A stretch of DNA of 64,000 nucleotides. Origin: Chryseobacterium oncorhynchi (GTDB taxonomy: Bacteria > Bacteroidota > Bacteroidia > Flavobacteriales > Weeksellaceae). The notes beneath the pieces were generated by a model. That model saw only the letters and a list, made by a program, of their open reading frames with translations. It was not told where the DNA came from and did no database searches. The stretch is taken from assembly GCF_002899895.1 (NCBI RefSeq), contig NZ_PPEI02000003.1, forward strand, positions 248,001 through 312,000. Reading direction: 5' to 3'. Positions 1 to 8,126 of the stretch are shown here, piece after piece. A program made the translations under genes and the position numbers. The stretch's first letter is position 1, and each line of letters begins with the position of its first letter.

Positions 1-715
1 AAGTACCGGTTTTAGAGTCATTAAAAATTTGAAGATTGGAAAAAACATTGGCCATTCCGGACAATTTGATTCCTGTTTTTTCAATATTACCTTCTACCAG
101 ATCTACAATCCTTAAATCAGAAATTATATTGTTAATGATAGACGTTGAGCCTCCTTCCTGAATAGAAAAAGCAGTTCCTGTAAATTGTTTTATATAACAT
201 CCATAGAAAAGATTATGAGTTACCCAGGCATCGGCTGTAGCCGCTTCCATGACGATACCATTTTTACAATTTTCAATATTTACATTGATATTATTATTAT
301 GCACCCCACTTGTCTCAGAAACAAGTCTTACTCCGGTAAATTTACCTTGTGGAAGTAGGGTATTACCTACAGCATCAATAATCTCAGGAACCGGAGTGAT
401 TGTACATGAAATGGTATTATTAATGCACTCACCAAGTCCATTCCCTGTAATTTTGAAAATATCCTTTTCATTGTTTTTATCAACTATTATTTTTACCCCT
501 TTAATAGTAAACCGTTGAGTTCCCTGTAAATCAAAGGGATTAATGTTACCCACTACTTTTATAACTGACAGATCGCCTATTCCTAGGATTGTGGCATCAT
601 ATAACAACTCTCTGGAAAGTGTACTGGTTAGAGTCACGGTTTCCACATCAATTGTTACTACTTTACTTAAACTTAATGCTAGGGCTAGATCCCCGTTTAC
701 GTCGCTAACTTTCAT
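1..715 (-). CDS. Right-handed beta-helix-like protein, 3' end cut by window edge
   Basis: An open frame runs on the minus strand from an ATG at 715-713 to the window edge without a stop, giving at least 238 residues. There is no signal peptide; it begins MKVSDVNGDLALALSLSK. From about residue 60 onward, short beta-strand-like turns rich in N, G, I and V follow each other (for example NNNINVNIENCKNGIVME), which is the look of a parallel beta-helix (pectate-lyase or tailspike fold). No catalytic residues can be assigned. A -7 box and an operator-like repeat lie 25 to 62 bases upstream. The fold is inferred from sequence texture and the function is unknown. It could be a surface or tailspike-like protein, but the missing signal peptide argues against simple Sec export. 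Confidence 0.75.
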   Translation of the reverse strand, partial: MKVSDVNGDLALALSLSKVVTIDVETVTLTSTLSRELLYDATILGIGDLSVIKVVGNINPFDLQGTQRFTIKGVKIIVDKNNEKDIFKITGNGLGECINNTISCTITPVPEIIDAVGNTLLPQGKFTGVRLVSETSGVHNNNINVNIENCKNGIVMEAATADAWVTHNLFYGCYIKQFTGTAFSIQEGGSTSIINNIISDLRIVDLVEGNIEKTGIKLSGMANVFSNLQIFNDSKTGT

Positions 716-739
716 ATTTATTTAATTTGTTTGTTATTG

Positions 740-777
740 CAAAACTACTGTGCGACAACGACAGAACTCGACGTATT
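740..777 (-). promoter_or_regulatory. Promoter with operator-like repeat, copy 1
   Basis: Read on the minus strand, AATACGTCGAGTT begins at 777 and is followed by TGTCGTTGTCG. Together they give two 10-base direct repeats starting GTCG. A perfect Bacteroidota -7 box TAGTTTTG sits at 747-740, 25 bases before the ATG. No TTG -33 element is present at the usual distance; the repeat occupies that place. The same arrangement with identical spacing recurs at 3935-3972, so an activator site is inferred. Confidence 0.6.
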
Positions 778-987
778 TAAAATTTCTATTTTATACAATA
801 ATTTTTATCATTGTTAATCCATAACCTCAATAAATGTTTGACAGATGTGTGAAACCAATGCAGTCAATTTCGATGTCTGTTTTTATTAATATATTTTTCC
901 AATATCTATTTTGGGGTATAATATTATTCATGTAAGCGTCATGTTTTCAAAATGATATATTAATTACATTTACTTCAAAAACACACC

Positions 988-2523
988 ATGCTGATCAAAA
1001 TTTATGGCAGCGCCATTCATGGAGTTGCTGCACAAACGATAACTATTGAAGTAAATGTGGATACCGGAGGAGTTGGGTACCATTTGGTTGGGCTTCCCGA
1101 TAATGCTATCAAGGAAAGCAGTTATCGGATTTCTGCTGCATTGAAAAATGTGGGTTACAAAATTCCCGGAAAGAAAATCACCATTAATATGGCTCCGGCT
1201 GATCTTAGAAAAGAAGGATCTGCCTATGACCTCAGTATCGCGATTGGTATTCTGGCGGCATCAGATCAAATCTTGGCTGAAGAAATTCAGAATTACATTA
1301 TTATGGGAGAGCTTTCTCTGGATGGAAGCCTGCAGCCTATAAAAGGAGTTTTACCTATTGCCATACAGGCTAGAGAAGAAGGATTTAAAGGAATTATTCT
1401 TCCCATACAAAATGCTAGGGAGGCTGCCATTGTCAATGATCTGGATGTATATGGTGCAGAAAATATTAAGGAGGTCATTGATTTTTTTAATGAAGGAAAA
1501 CCCATTGAAAAAATTATTCTGGATACAAGAAAAGAATTTCATGAAAAGATTAATGATTTCCCATTTGATTTTTCTGAAGTTAAAGGACAGGAAACTGCTA
1601 AAAGGGCAATGGAGGTGGCTGCTGCCGGCGGACACAATATCATTTTGATTGGTCCTCCGGGAAGTGGTAAAACAATGCTGGCCAAAAGGGTTCCCAGCAT
1701 CTTACCTGCATTAACACTGAAAGAAGCCTTAGAAACCACGAAAATACATTCAGTGGCGGGAAAAATAGGCACGGAAGCATCATTAATGACTGTTCGCCCC
1801 TATAGATCACCTCATCATACAATTTCTGACGTGGCCCTTGTGGGAGGTGGTAGTTATCCTCAACCAGGAGAAATTTCTCTCGCTCATAACGGGGTATTGT
1901 TTCTTGATGAAATGCCGGAATTTAAACGGACGGTACTGGAAGTAATGAGACAACCCCTAGAGGATAGGGAAGTCACCATTTCAAGAGCCCGATTTACGGT
2001 AAATTATCCAGCAAGTTTTATGCTTGTGGCCTCCATGAACCCCAGTCCAAGTGGCTTCTTTCCGGATGATCCTAACAATACATCTTCTGTTTACGAAATG
2101 CAGCGCTACATGAATAAGCTTTCCGGGCCATTGTTGGATAGGATAGACATTCATATTGAAGTTCAGAAAGTAGAATTTGAACAGCTTTCCGAGAAGAGAA
2201 AAGGCGAAAAAAGTAAGGATATAAGAGAAAGAGTCCAGAAAGCGAGAGAAATTCAAAATGAGAGATATAAAAATCTTACGATCAGTAGTAATGCCCAGAT
2301 CGGACCTAAAGAAATTGAAGTATTTTGTGATTTGGATGAAACATCTTTCAGCCTTATAAAACTGGCGATGGAAAAACTGAATCTTTCTGCCAGAGCATAT
2401 GATAGAATTTTAAAAGTATCCCGTACCATTGCGGATCTTGAAGAATCTGAGAAAATCCTTTCTCATCACGTTTCCGAAGCCATACAATACAGAAGCCTAG
2501 ACCGAGAGTTTTGGAATGCTTAG
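988..2523 (+). CDS. comM: ComM/YifB-family Mg-chelatase-like AAA+ ATPase
   Basis: This 511-residue protein has the three-part layout of the ComM/YifB family: an N-terminal Lon-protease-like domain (about 1-170), a magnesium-chelatase-type AAA+ core and a C-terminal lid domain. The Walker A motif GPPGSGKT lies at 222-229 and a Walker B-like VLFLDEMPE follows about 90 residues later. Length is normal for the family. In naturally transformable bacteria ComM is a hexameric helicase that drives branch migration when incoming DNA recombines with the chromosome. It is transcribed alone, away from the beta-helix gene, and ends at a strong terminator. dprA, another transformation gene, lies 25 kb away. 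Family assignment is firm; a role in competence here is inferred. Confidence 0.95.
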   Translation: MLIKIYGSAIHGVAAQTITIEVNVDTGGVGYHLVGLPDNAIKESSYRISAALKNVGYKIPGKKITINMAPADLRKEGSAYDLSIAIGILAASDQILAEEIQNYIIMGELSLDGSLQPIKGVLPIAIQAREEGFKGIILPIQNAREAAIVNDLDVYGAENIKEVIDFFNEGKPIEKIILDTRKEFHEKINDFPFDFSEVKGQETAKRAMEVAAAGGHNIILIGPPGSGKTMLAKRVPSILPALTLKEALETTKIHSVAGKIGTEASLMTVRPYRSPHHTISDVALVGGGSYPQPGEISLAHNGVLFLDEMPEFKRTVLEVMRQPLEDREVTISRARFTVNYPASFMLVASMNPSPSGFFPDDPNNTSSVYEMQRYMNKLSGPLLDRIDIHIEVQKVEFEQLSEKRKGEKSKDIRERVQKAREIQNERYKNLTISSNAQIGPKEIEVFCDLDETSFSLIKLAMEKLNLSARAYDRILKVSRTIADLEESEKILSHHVSEAIQYRSLDREFWNA

Positions 2524-2540
2524 TAAAAACAATGGTTATA

Positions 2541-2574
2541 AAAAAACCAGACAAAAATTCGTCTGGTTTTTTTT
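2541..2574. terminator. Bidirectional intrinsic terminator
   Basis: The ten-base stem AAAACCAGAC / GTCTGGTTTT (2543-2552 with 2561-2570) encloses an 8-base loop. A-runs and T-runs flank both sides. It lies between the convergent comM and spondin-domain genes and can serve both. Confidence 0.85.
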
Positions 2575-2589
2575 ATTTCTATTACAAAT

Positions 2590-3813
2590 TTAATTTACTG
2601 TCACTTTAATCACGTTTTGTACAGGAGGAATAGGATATTGAGTTCCAACCTTTGAAATAATCATCTTTTCACTTTGTGGAGTTCCTCCGAATAAAGCCTG
2701 ACGGTTTCCTGCACCTGGATATTGATCTACTCCTGTGCCGGAATCAAATAAAGTTGTTTTTGAACTAAGATCACCTTTCACAGTAGCATCAATACTTACC
2801 TCATTAGAATAAAACCAATCATTGGAAAAACCAAACATGGTAACATAAGCAATTTTATCACCCGGATCTGCCTTGAAATTAGTCATGATCTTACTGCCCG
2901 GTGAAACAGGAGCATTTCCGGCAACGTAAATTCCTTTAATGCCCGGGAAGGATTGTAAGCTGTTTTGAAGTTTGCTGACATTTCCAAATTGTGCAATTTC
3001 TTTTAACCCCATTCCATTATCCATTTTTCCTAATTCATAGATTGGATTTTTATCACCGCGATAAATTACCACCAAAGCAGGTGATAATCCTGTCATAATT
3101 CCTGTATTCGTGGTAAGCTTTACTTTCATCTTCTCAATATTTCCCATTTGAGCTATATCTGTAATTTCAGGATTGGATAAAGAATTGGGAGTAAAGAACG
3201 GAGCGCTATTCAGCAGTTGAGAGCCATTGTAATTGGAAACAGCCCAAACACCGGGAGAGAAAGGCGTTTCATTTGCTGTCCCGCCAGAAGTATTGGTAAT
3301 GGTTAAAGTAAACTCAGACGTTATCTCATTGTAATTAAGGTTAAGTTTCATCAGCTGTGAGGCATTGATATTAGGAACTTGGGCGATAGGCTTGCTTTCG
3401 GTTTGTCCTGTTACATTATCTTTCGTTCCGTTATCCCACAGCAATACACTTGAAGAAACATCTCCGGTGATGGCTTTTCCATTGGCATCAAACAACTTTA
3501 TTCCCGGTTGCTGAGAGGCAAAGAACCAATCTTTGGAAAGTCCGTACATGGTAGCAAACATCAAAGATTGAGCTTTTCCTGCACTGAAATTAATGGATAC
3601 TGACTGGCCTGGCATAATGACGGGAGCGGTTCCTGTTCCCTGAAAACTTCCGCTTTCTACAAAATCTTTAGGAGTAACAACATTTTCAAAACTGATGGTT
3701 CTTTGGGAAGACATGTCCATCATGTTATTATCCGAATCATTGCAGGATAAAAGAGTAAATGCTGTCATAATTCCAGCTGCACATACTGTCATTTTAAAAA
3801 AGGTCTTTTTCAT
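2590..3813 (-). CDS. Lipoprotein with two spondin-type domains
   Basis: The 407-residue protein starts with a lipoprotein signal (MKKTFFKMTVCAAGIMTAFTL) and a lipobox LLSC with Cys24, so it should be membrane-anchored outside the cytoplasm. Two related halves follow, about 39-185 and 215-400. Each carries the spondin_N-like pattern of an A-x-M-[FY]-G-[LF]-S-[KN]-D-W-F block: ATMYGLSKDWF near 87-97 and VTMFGFSNDWF in the second half. Spondin_N domains in eukaryotes bind matrix or glycan ligands; the ligand of bacterial versions is unknown. The gene is convergent with comM and shares its terminator. The family call is fairly firm and the role is inferred as surface binding. Confidence 0.8.
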   Translation of the reverse strand: MKKTFFKMTVCAAGIMTAFTLLSCNDSDNNMMDMSSQRTISFENVVTPKDFVESGSFQGTGTAPVIMPGQSVSINFSAGKAQSLMFATMYGLSKDWFFASQQPGIKLFDANGKAITGDVSSSVLLWDNGTKDNVTGQTESKPIAQVPNINASQLMKLNLNYNEITSEFTLTITNTSGGTANETPFSPGVWAVSNYNGSQLLNSAPFFTPNSLSNPEITDIAQMGNIEKMKVKLTTNTGIMTGLSPALVVIYRGDKNPIYELGKMDNGMGLKEIAQFGNVSKLQNSLQSFPGIKGIYVAGNAPVSPGSKIMTNFKADPGDKIAYVTMFGFSNDWFYSNEVSIDATVKGDLSSKTTLFDSGTGVDQYPGAGNRQALFGGTPQSEKMIISKVGTQYPIPPVQNVIKVTVN

Positions 3814-3934
3814 AAAAATAATTTTTTATAGTTGAAAGTATAGTCGCACGCTTTTAAAAATCCTGACAAAAAAGATTAAATACTTTTTAAAATAATGAAA
3901 CCCAGATTGTTCAAGGAGGTTTTATTTTGTAAAT

Positions 3935-3972
3935 AATACGTCGAGTTTTGTCGTCGTATCGAGAGATATTTG
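3935..3972 (+). promoter_or_regulatory. Promoter with operator-like repeat, copy 2
   Basis: AATACGTCGAGTT begins at 3935 and TGTCGTCGT follows. The first 23 bases match copy 1 (777-755 on the minus strand) at 21 positions. A near-consensus -7 box GATATTTG lies at 3965-3972, exactly as far from the repeat as in copy 1. It points at the 90-residue orphan starting at 4030, with an untranslated leader of about 50 bases. There is no TTG -33 element, so activator dependence is inferred. Confidence 0.6.
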
Positions 3973-4029
3973 CTTCAGAATAAAAAAGAGATAAGTCATT
4001 TTTTATTAAATCAATAATCGGAATATTAA

Positions 4030-4302
4030 ATGAATGATTTTATTGTATTAGCAAAGGATTTTGTGGCTAATGAAAGTGCAGTGGTAGACATTAAACCATT
4101 TGGGTTTGGAAGTAAGTTAGTCTTTCAAAATAAAACAGGGCAACTGGCAAAGTTCCTCTGGCAATCTAACGATGTAGAAAAGAAAGGTTATTTTAAAGAA
4201 GTAATGAATGATCTTGGAGTAAAAATAGCCCACTACGACGGATTCATAACCGTTACAAATGGTGGAGGTGGACAATATTTAGAAGCTGAATTTTTAATAT
4301 AA
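4030..4302 (+). CDS. Small protein of unknown function (90 aa)
   Basis: I do not recognise this protein. It is 90 residues with no signal peptide and no membrane segment. The N-terminal half (DFIVLAKDFVANESAVVDI) alternates hydrophobic and polar residues like beta strands. A Gly-rich turn, TNGGGGQ, lies close to the C-terminus. The coding frame is credible because it is preceded by a well-placed promoter with a repeat element shared with the beta-helix gene at 1-715. Both proteins lack signal peptides, so they may belong to one regulon. It overlaps nothing on either strand and ends 17 bases before the YdeI-like gene read the other way. Confidence 0.65.
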   Translation: MNDFIVLAKDFVANESAVVDIKPFGFGSKLVFQNKTGQLAKFLWQSNDVEKKGYFKEVMNDLGVKIAHYDGFITVTNGGGGQYLEAEFLI

Positions 4303-4319
4303 TAATGATGAATAAAAGA

Positions 4320-4793
4320 TTAAATTCCTTTTTTTCCATCCAAAATCATCTGAATCATTTTAATTTTTCGGGCTTCCCTGGTTTCGATTTTTTTTGCCTC
4401 CTCAATCCATCGGATATATTCCTTTTTGTGGGTATAGCTCATTTTATCGAATAATTCTTTTGCTTGGGGATTTTCATTAAAGATTAAGGTAATATCACTG
4501 GCTATTTCAACCACACGCTCTTCTTTATCTTCAATAAGGGAAACAGAAACCTCATCTCCAAAAGTTTTTCCGAGTTGCTTTCTGACTTCCTGCGTTAGTC
4601 CCAGAATATGGAAATCAGACTTCATTTTGACCAAACTTCCACGGTATTCAATCTTATTGTCAAATGTAGCCTTAATCTTTACTTGTCCCTTTGTATGAAA
4701 TAGTTCTTCCGTAGAGAAAGGAAATTCTACAAATGCAGCATTCATTTCTCCATTTTGCTTAATAACAGCAGTGAATTTTATAGGTGAATTCAT
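4320..4793 (-). CDS. YdeI/OmpD-associated-like protein with DUF1905-type N-terminus
   Basis: The first 95 or so residues match the DUF1905 type (SPIKFTAVIKQNGEMNAAFVEFPF, a beta-barrel-like domain). The C-terminal part (LFDKMSYTHKKEYIRWIEEAKKIETREARKI) matches the YdeI/OmpD-associated helical domain, with its typical KxYIRWIEEAKxxETR signature. The frame can be extended two codons upstream to a TTG, but the ATG at 4793-4791 (MNSPIKF) is the likelier start and gives 157 residues. The protein is cytoplasmic. Family members are often described as bacteriocin-protection-like, but their biochemical role is not established. It is a single gene with no clear partner. Confidence 0.85.
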   Translation of the reverse strand: MNSPIKFTAVIKQNGEMNAAFVEFPFSTEELFHTKGQVKIKATFDNKIEYRGSLVKMKSDFHILGLTQEVRKQLGKTFGDEVSVSLIEDKEERVVEIASDITLIFNENPQAKELFDKMSYTHKKEYIRWIEEAKKIETREARKIKMIQMILDGKKGI

Positions 4794-4819
4794 GATCAAT
4801 ATTTTGCTATAAAAATAAA

Positions 4820-4848
4820 AAAACCGTGAAATTTACTTTCACGGTTTT
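4820..4848 (-). terminator. Intrinsic terminator after the S46 peptidase gene
   Basis: Twelve-base stem AAAACCGTGAAA (4820-4831) with TTTCACGGTTTT (4837-4848) and a 5-base loop. Read on the minus strand it runs into a T-rich tail 20 bases after the peptidase stop codon. Confidence 0.85.
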
Positions 4849-4867
4849 AAAAATATATCTAAGGAGA

Positions 4868-7072
4868 TTATTTTTTCTTTGTTTTCTTAGGTGTTGCTGT
4901 AGTACCTGAGTTTTTAGTTTTTGTATCAGCCGGAGTATTTTCATCTCTTACAAGCTTCAATTCATCAACTAATCTTCTTGCACCCGCGTATTTGTCAATT
5001 GTCCAAAGAACAAAACGAACATCCACGTTGATTGTTTTCTGCCACTCAGGCTCGAATACGATATCTCCGCTTAATGCTTCGCTGTTTCCGTCAAATGCAA
5101 TACCGATAAGGTTTCCATCTCCATCAATTACCGGAGAACCAGAGTTTCCACCTGTAATATCATTGTTAGAAAGGAAATTTACAGGCATATAACCTTTAGC
5201 ATCAGCATATTGTCCGAAATCTTTAAGGTTGTAAAGGTCAATCACTCTTTGAGGAAGATCGAACTCTTCGTCACCTTTCTTGTATTTTCCAACAAGACCA
5301 GACATATCAGTATAATAGTTATCAGTAACTCCGAAGTAGTTTCTATCAGTTCTGATAGGAAGTTTATCTACAGTACCATAAGTTAATCTCATAGTAGAGT
5401 TAGCATCCGGATAGAATTTCTTTTCAGGCATAGCTTTCACTAGACCCGCTAAGAATAGACGGCTATTTTTAGCAAAATTATCATCTACTTTAACGAATCT
5501 TTCATTGCTCATTTTCTGGTCTGCTGCAATACCGTTAGCCGCTTTCCAAAGTGGATCAGCGTCAAGCTTTAATGCATCAGGATTCAATAAAAAGTTAGTA
5601 GCAGAAGTCTTATTAGCAAAAATTGAAGAATAAGCAAGGTTAGAAACAGTTTTTGCATCTAAACCTAAAATAGTAGCAGAAGCCACATCTTTGTTTACTC
5701 TTGCCTGATAAAGGCTGGTCATTGCAGCAAGCATTTCTCCCTCTAAAGATGGGCTGAAAGTTTCGTAAGCAGCTTTAATAGCAGCTTCTGTTTTTGCTTT
5801 CATGGCCAATCTTCCCTGCAGATCCTGAGCAGCATAAGCCTTAAGCACAGAACCTACATTTAGAGCTAGAGAAGTATACTTTGCATTTCTTGAGAATTGA
5901 GAAGCATAGTTTTTTTCTACATTTCTGTCAGAAGTTTGCTTGTAGTAAGCTCCAATTTCTTCTAAAACACCATCATACATAGTGTTTTCTGGCATTGCTG
6001 CCCATGCTTTGAAGGTTTCCTCTATTTTTTTCTTATCAGTAATTGTTCCGTTTTTATCTACGGCATCAATCGTTCCTTGTCTGTTTTTCCAATAGTTAGC
6101 TACAGAAGCATATTGAGAAGCATAGTTAAGTTGAGTTGCCTTATCCTTATCCATATATTTCTTCATAACATCCATAGCAGTCTTAGAAGCCTCAACCCAA
6201 GCCGGGTAGTCCTTGTTTACCATTTGCTGAATTCCGTAAGAAGTCAGGTAACGGTTTGTTCTACCAGGATATCCTAAGATCATTGAGAAATCACCAGGCT
6301 TAATTCCTTTAAGAGAAACCGGCAGGAAGTGCTTAGGCTTCAAAGGAGTGTTGCTAGGAGAATATTCCGCCGGGTTTCCTGCAGCGTCAGCATATACTCT
6401 GAATACTGTGAAATCTGCAGTATGTCTTGGCCATTCCCAGTTATCGGTATCACCACCGAATTTTCCTAAAGAGGAAGGTGGAGCACCTACTAATCTGATA
6501 TCTTTGTAGTCTTGGTATACGAAATAATAAAACTCGTTTCCGTTAAAGAAATCTTTTACAACTACAGTGTATTTTCCGTTCTCAGAGTTTTCTTTTTGAA
6601 TTGCACTTGTTTCAGCATCAATAATAGCTTTTCTCTCTGCTCCCGTCATATTGTTGTTTAGCTTGGAAGAGATTCTTTGAGTAGCATCATCCATTCTCAC
6701 TAAAAATCTTACATAAAGATCTTTTGCGTTGAATTCGTCTTTCTGTTTCGTTGCCCAGAAACCATTTTTTAAATAGTCTTTCTCTGGAGTAGAAGCAGCA
6801 GCAACTGCACCATAACCGCAGTGGTGGTTCGTGAATAAAAGTCCTTTATCAGAAACAATTTCACCCGTACAGAAACCACCGAAGCTTACGATAGCATCCT
6901 TTAAGCTAGAATTATTTACTGAATAAATTTCCTCAGGCGTTAGGTGTAGACCCTCTTTTTGCATATCAACACCGTTAAGTCTTTTGATGAGCATTAGCAG
7001 CCACATCCCCTCATCCGCCCTCATTTGAGCAAAGCCCAATAAGAAAGTGAATAGTAGAAATAGTCTTTTCAT
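4868..7072 (-). CDS. dpp7: S46 family dipeptidyl-peptidase, DPP7-like
   Basis: This 734-residue secreted serine peptidase has a signal peptide ending near residue 19. The catalytic His region TNHHCGYG lies at 81-88 and the catalytic Ser is at 644 in GGNSGSPV. In the S46 family the residue 18 positions after this Ser separates DPP11 (Arg, prefers Asp/Glu at P1) from DPP7 (Gly, prefers hydrophobic P1). Here it is Gly662 in AFDGN, so DPP7-like specificity is inferred. Such enzymes cut dipeptides from peptide N-termini in the periplasm, feeding amino-acid catabolism. An unusual Thr/Lys-rich tail ends in KKTKKK after residue 715. It is monocistronic, with its own terminator. Confidence 0.93.
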   Translation of the reverse strand: MKRLFLLFTFLLGFAQMRADEGMWLLMLIKRLNGVDMQKEGLHLTPEEIYSVNNSSLKDAIVSFGGFCTGEIVSDKGLLFTNHHCGYGAVAAASTPEKDYLKNGFWATKQKDEFNAKDLYVRFLVRMDDATQRISSKLNNNMTGAERKAIIDAETSAIQKENSENGKYTVVVKDFFNGNEFYYFVYQDYKDIRLVGAPPSSLGKFGGDTDNWEWPRHTADFTVFRVYADAAGNPAEYSPSNTPLKPKHFLPVSLKGIKPGDFSMILGYPGRTNRYLTSYGIQQMVNKDYPAWVEASKTAMDVMKKYMDKDKATQLNYASQYASVANYWKNRQGTIDAVDKNGTITDKKKIEETFKAWAAMPENTMYDGVLEEIGAYYKQTSDRNVEKNYASQFSRNAKYTSLALNVGSVLKAYAAQDLQGRLAMKAKTEAAIKAAYETFSPSLEGEMLAAMTSLYQARVNKDVASATILGLDAKTVSNLAYSSIFANKTSATNFLLNPDALKLDADPLWKAANGIAADQKMSNERFVKVDDNFAKNSRLFLAGLVKAMPEKKFYPDANSTMRLTYGTVDKLPIRTDRNYFGVTDNYYTDMSGLVGKYKKGDEEFDLPQRVIDLYNLKDFGQYADAKGYMPVNFLSNNDITGGNSGSPVIDGDGNLIGIAFDGNSEALSGDIVFEPEWQKTINVDVRFVLWTIDKYAGARRLVDELKLVRDENTPADTKTKNSGTTATPKKTKKK

Positions 7073-7158
7073 TTTATAAAAAAATTTTTGTGTCGCTAAT
7101 TTACTAATTTTTACGAGATTCTGTCTCAGATTGGTATGAAAATGGGATGATAATCCGC

Positions 7159-7593
7159 ATGAAAAAGATACTATTATCCCTTTTTGCAGTTTTATTTTTA
7201 GGGCTTGCTTTAAATTGTTCCGCAGTACCCGATAAAAATCCTTATCTCCAAAGACAATGGATGATGATTTCTTTCGACGGATTTTCCAAAGAACAATTAG
7301 TTGCCAATAGAGCTGAAATTAATTTGACTGCTAAGATGGAAAACGGTAAAATTCAAGGAAGCGCTTCTATGGGATGTAACCAAATGTCATTTACTTCCGA
7401 ATTTAAAAAAGCCGGAAAAGTAAAAATTTCTCAAGGAGCAAGCACCATGAAAGCCTGTCAGGATATGAGTCTGGAAACCTCTTTTCAGAAGAAATTTGAA
7501 ACCATGACAAAATATACAATTGAAGGACATCTTCTCACCCTGTCTGATGATAGCGGAAACTCCATGAAGTTTGTTGCCGCAGATTGGGACTAA
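7159..7593 (+). CDS. META/HslJ domain-containing exported protein
   Basis: A signal peptide (MKKILLSLFAVLFLGLALNC) is followed by one META domain of about 110 residues. The signature regions are RQWMMISFDG, the Gly-Cys-Asn block ASMGCNQMSF and the C-terminal LTLSDDSGNSMKFV. META/HslJ proteins are small envelope proteins linked to heat-shock or motility phenotypes in some bacteria; the biochemical role is unclear. The frame can start four codons earlier at 7147, but the internal ATG at 7159 gives the more typical signal peptide and 144 residues. LALNC could be a weak lipobox. The gene is monocistronic and ends at a hairpin terminator. Confidence 0.85.
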   Translation: MKKILLSLFAVLFLGLALNCSAVPDKNPYLQRQWMMISFDGFSKEQLVANRAEINLTAKMENGKIQGSASMGCNQMSFTSEFKKAGKVKISQGASTMKACQDMSLETSFQKKFETMTKYTIEGHLLTLSDDSGNSMKFVAADWD

Positions 7594-7614
7594 TGTTCCG
7601 AGATCGAAATATAA

Positions 7615-7642
7615 AAGTCCGCTGTGTAGCGGACTTCTTTTT
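7615..7642 (+). terminator. Intrinsic terminator after the META gene
   Basis: Stem AAGTCCGC (7615-7622) with GCGGACTT (7629-7636), a 6-base loop and a CTTTTT tail. Confidence 0.8.
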
Positions 7643-7700
7643 GGTTTGAAAAATCTGGTTTGGTTATCAGCTTTTTGGGCTATTAGTTTTTGAGGGGTCA

Positions 7701-8120
7701 TTAGTTTTTGGGAATTGTTTTTTTTATTTCCTCGAGGGTTGCTGTATTGGGTAACCCAATCATTGTATTATTTGTGTTCCTAGAATTTTTTATACTATGA
7801 TTTGCCTGTCTATTGGGAATAGTTTTTTTTATGTCTTCAAGACTAGCTGTATTGGGAAGCAGCTGACCTGAGTTACTATTAGCTGTAGTTTTAGACTTTG
7901 AAGCCTGCTCTTTCACCTCCAGTCCATGATCAGAAACAAGTCCTGTCTGAGTGGTTTTTTTCTCTACATTTTCCTGAGTTTCTTTCAGGCTTTTTGCTTC
8001 CTGTTCTTTAATTTGTTTTACAGCCAGGGTCTGATCTTCCACCGGAGTTGCCTTTTTGCTTTCCTGAGCATAGATAATGGTGCTTAAAAACAATAATGGG
8101 ATGATATATGCTATTTTCAT
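7701..8120 (-). CDS. Exported low-complexity protein with a duplicated 16-residue motif
   Basis: This 139-residue protein has a signal peptide (MKIAYIIPLLFLSTIIYAQ). The middle is a charged, probably unstructured segment rich in K, E, Q and T. Two near-identical copies of a 16-residue motif, LPNTASLEDIKKTIPN at 88-103 and LPNTATLEEIKKTIPK at 123-138, end the protein, the second at the very C-terminus. I do not recognise the family. It is the last gene of a leftward operon, 6 bases after the tail-fibre-like gene. A role in binding or tethering that large protein is only a guess from position. Confidence 0.8.
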   Translation of the reverse strand: MKIAYIIPLLFLSTIIYAQESKKATPVEDQTLAVKQIKEQEAKSLKETQENVEKKTTQTGLVSDHGLEVKEQASKSKTTANSNSGQLLPNTASLEDIKKTIPNRQANHSIKNSRNTNNTMIGLPNTATLEEIKKTIPKN

Positions 8121-8126
8121 GACGGT

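Noticed and set aside
900-975. A -7 box for comM near TATTTTGG or TACATTTA
   Set aside because: Neither matches TAnnTTTG fully, and no TTG lies at a suitable distance, so no promoter is called.
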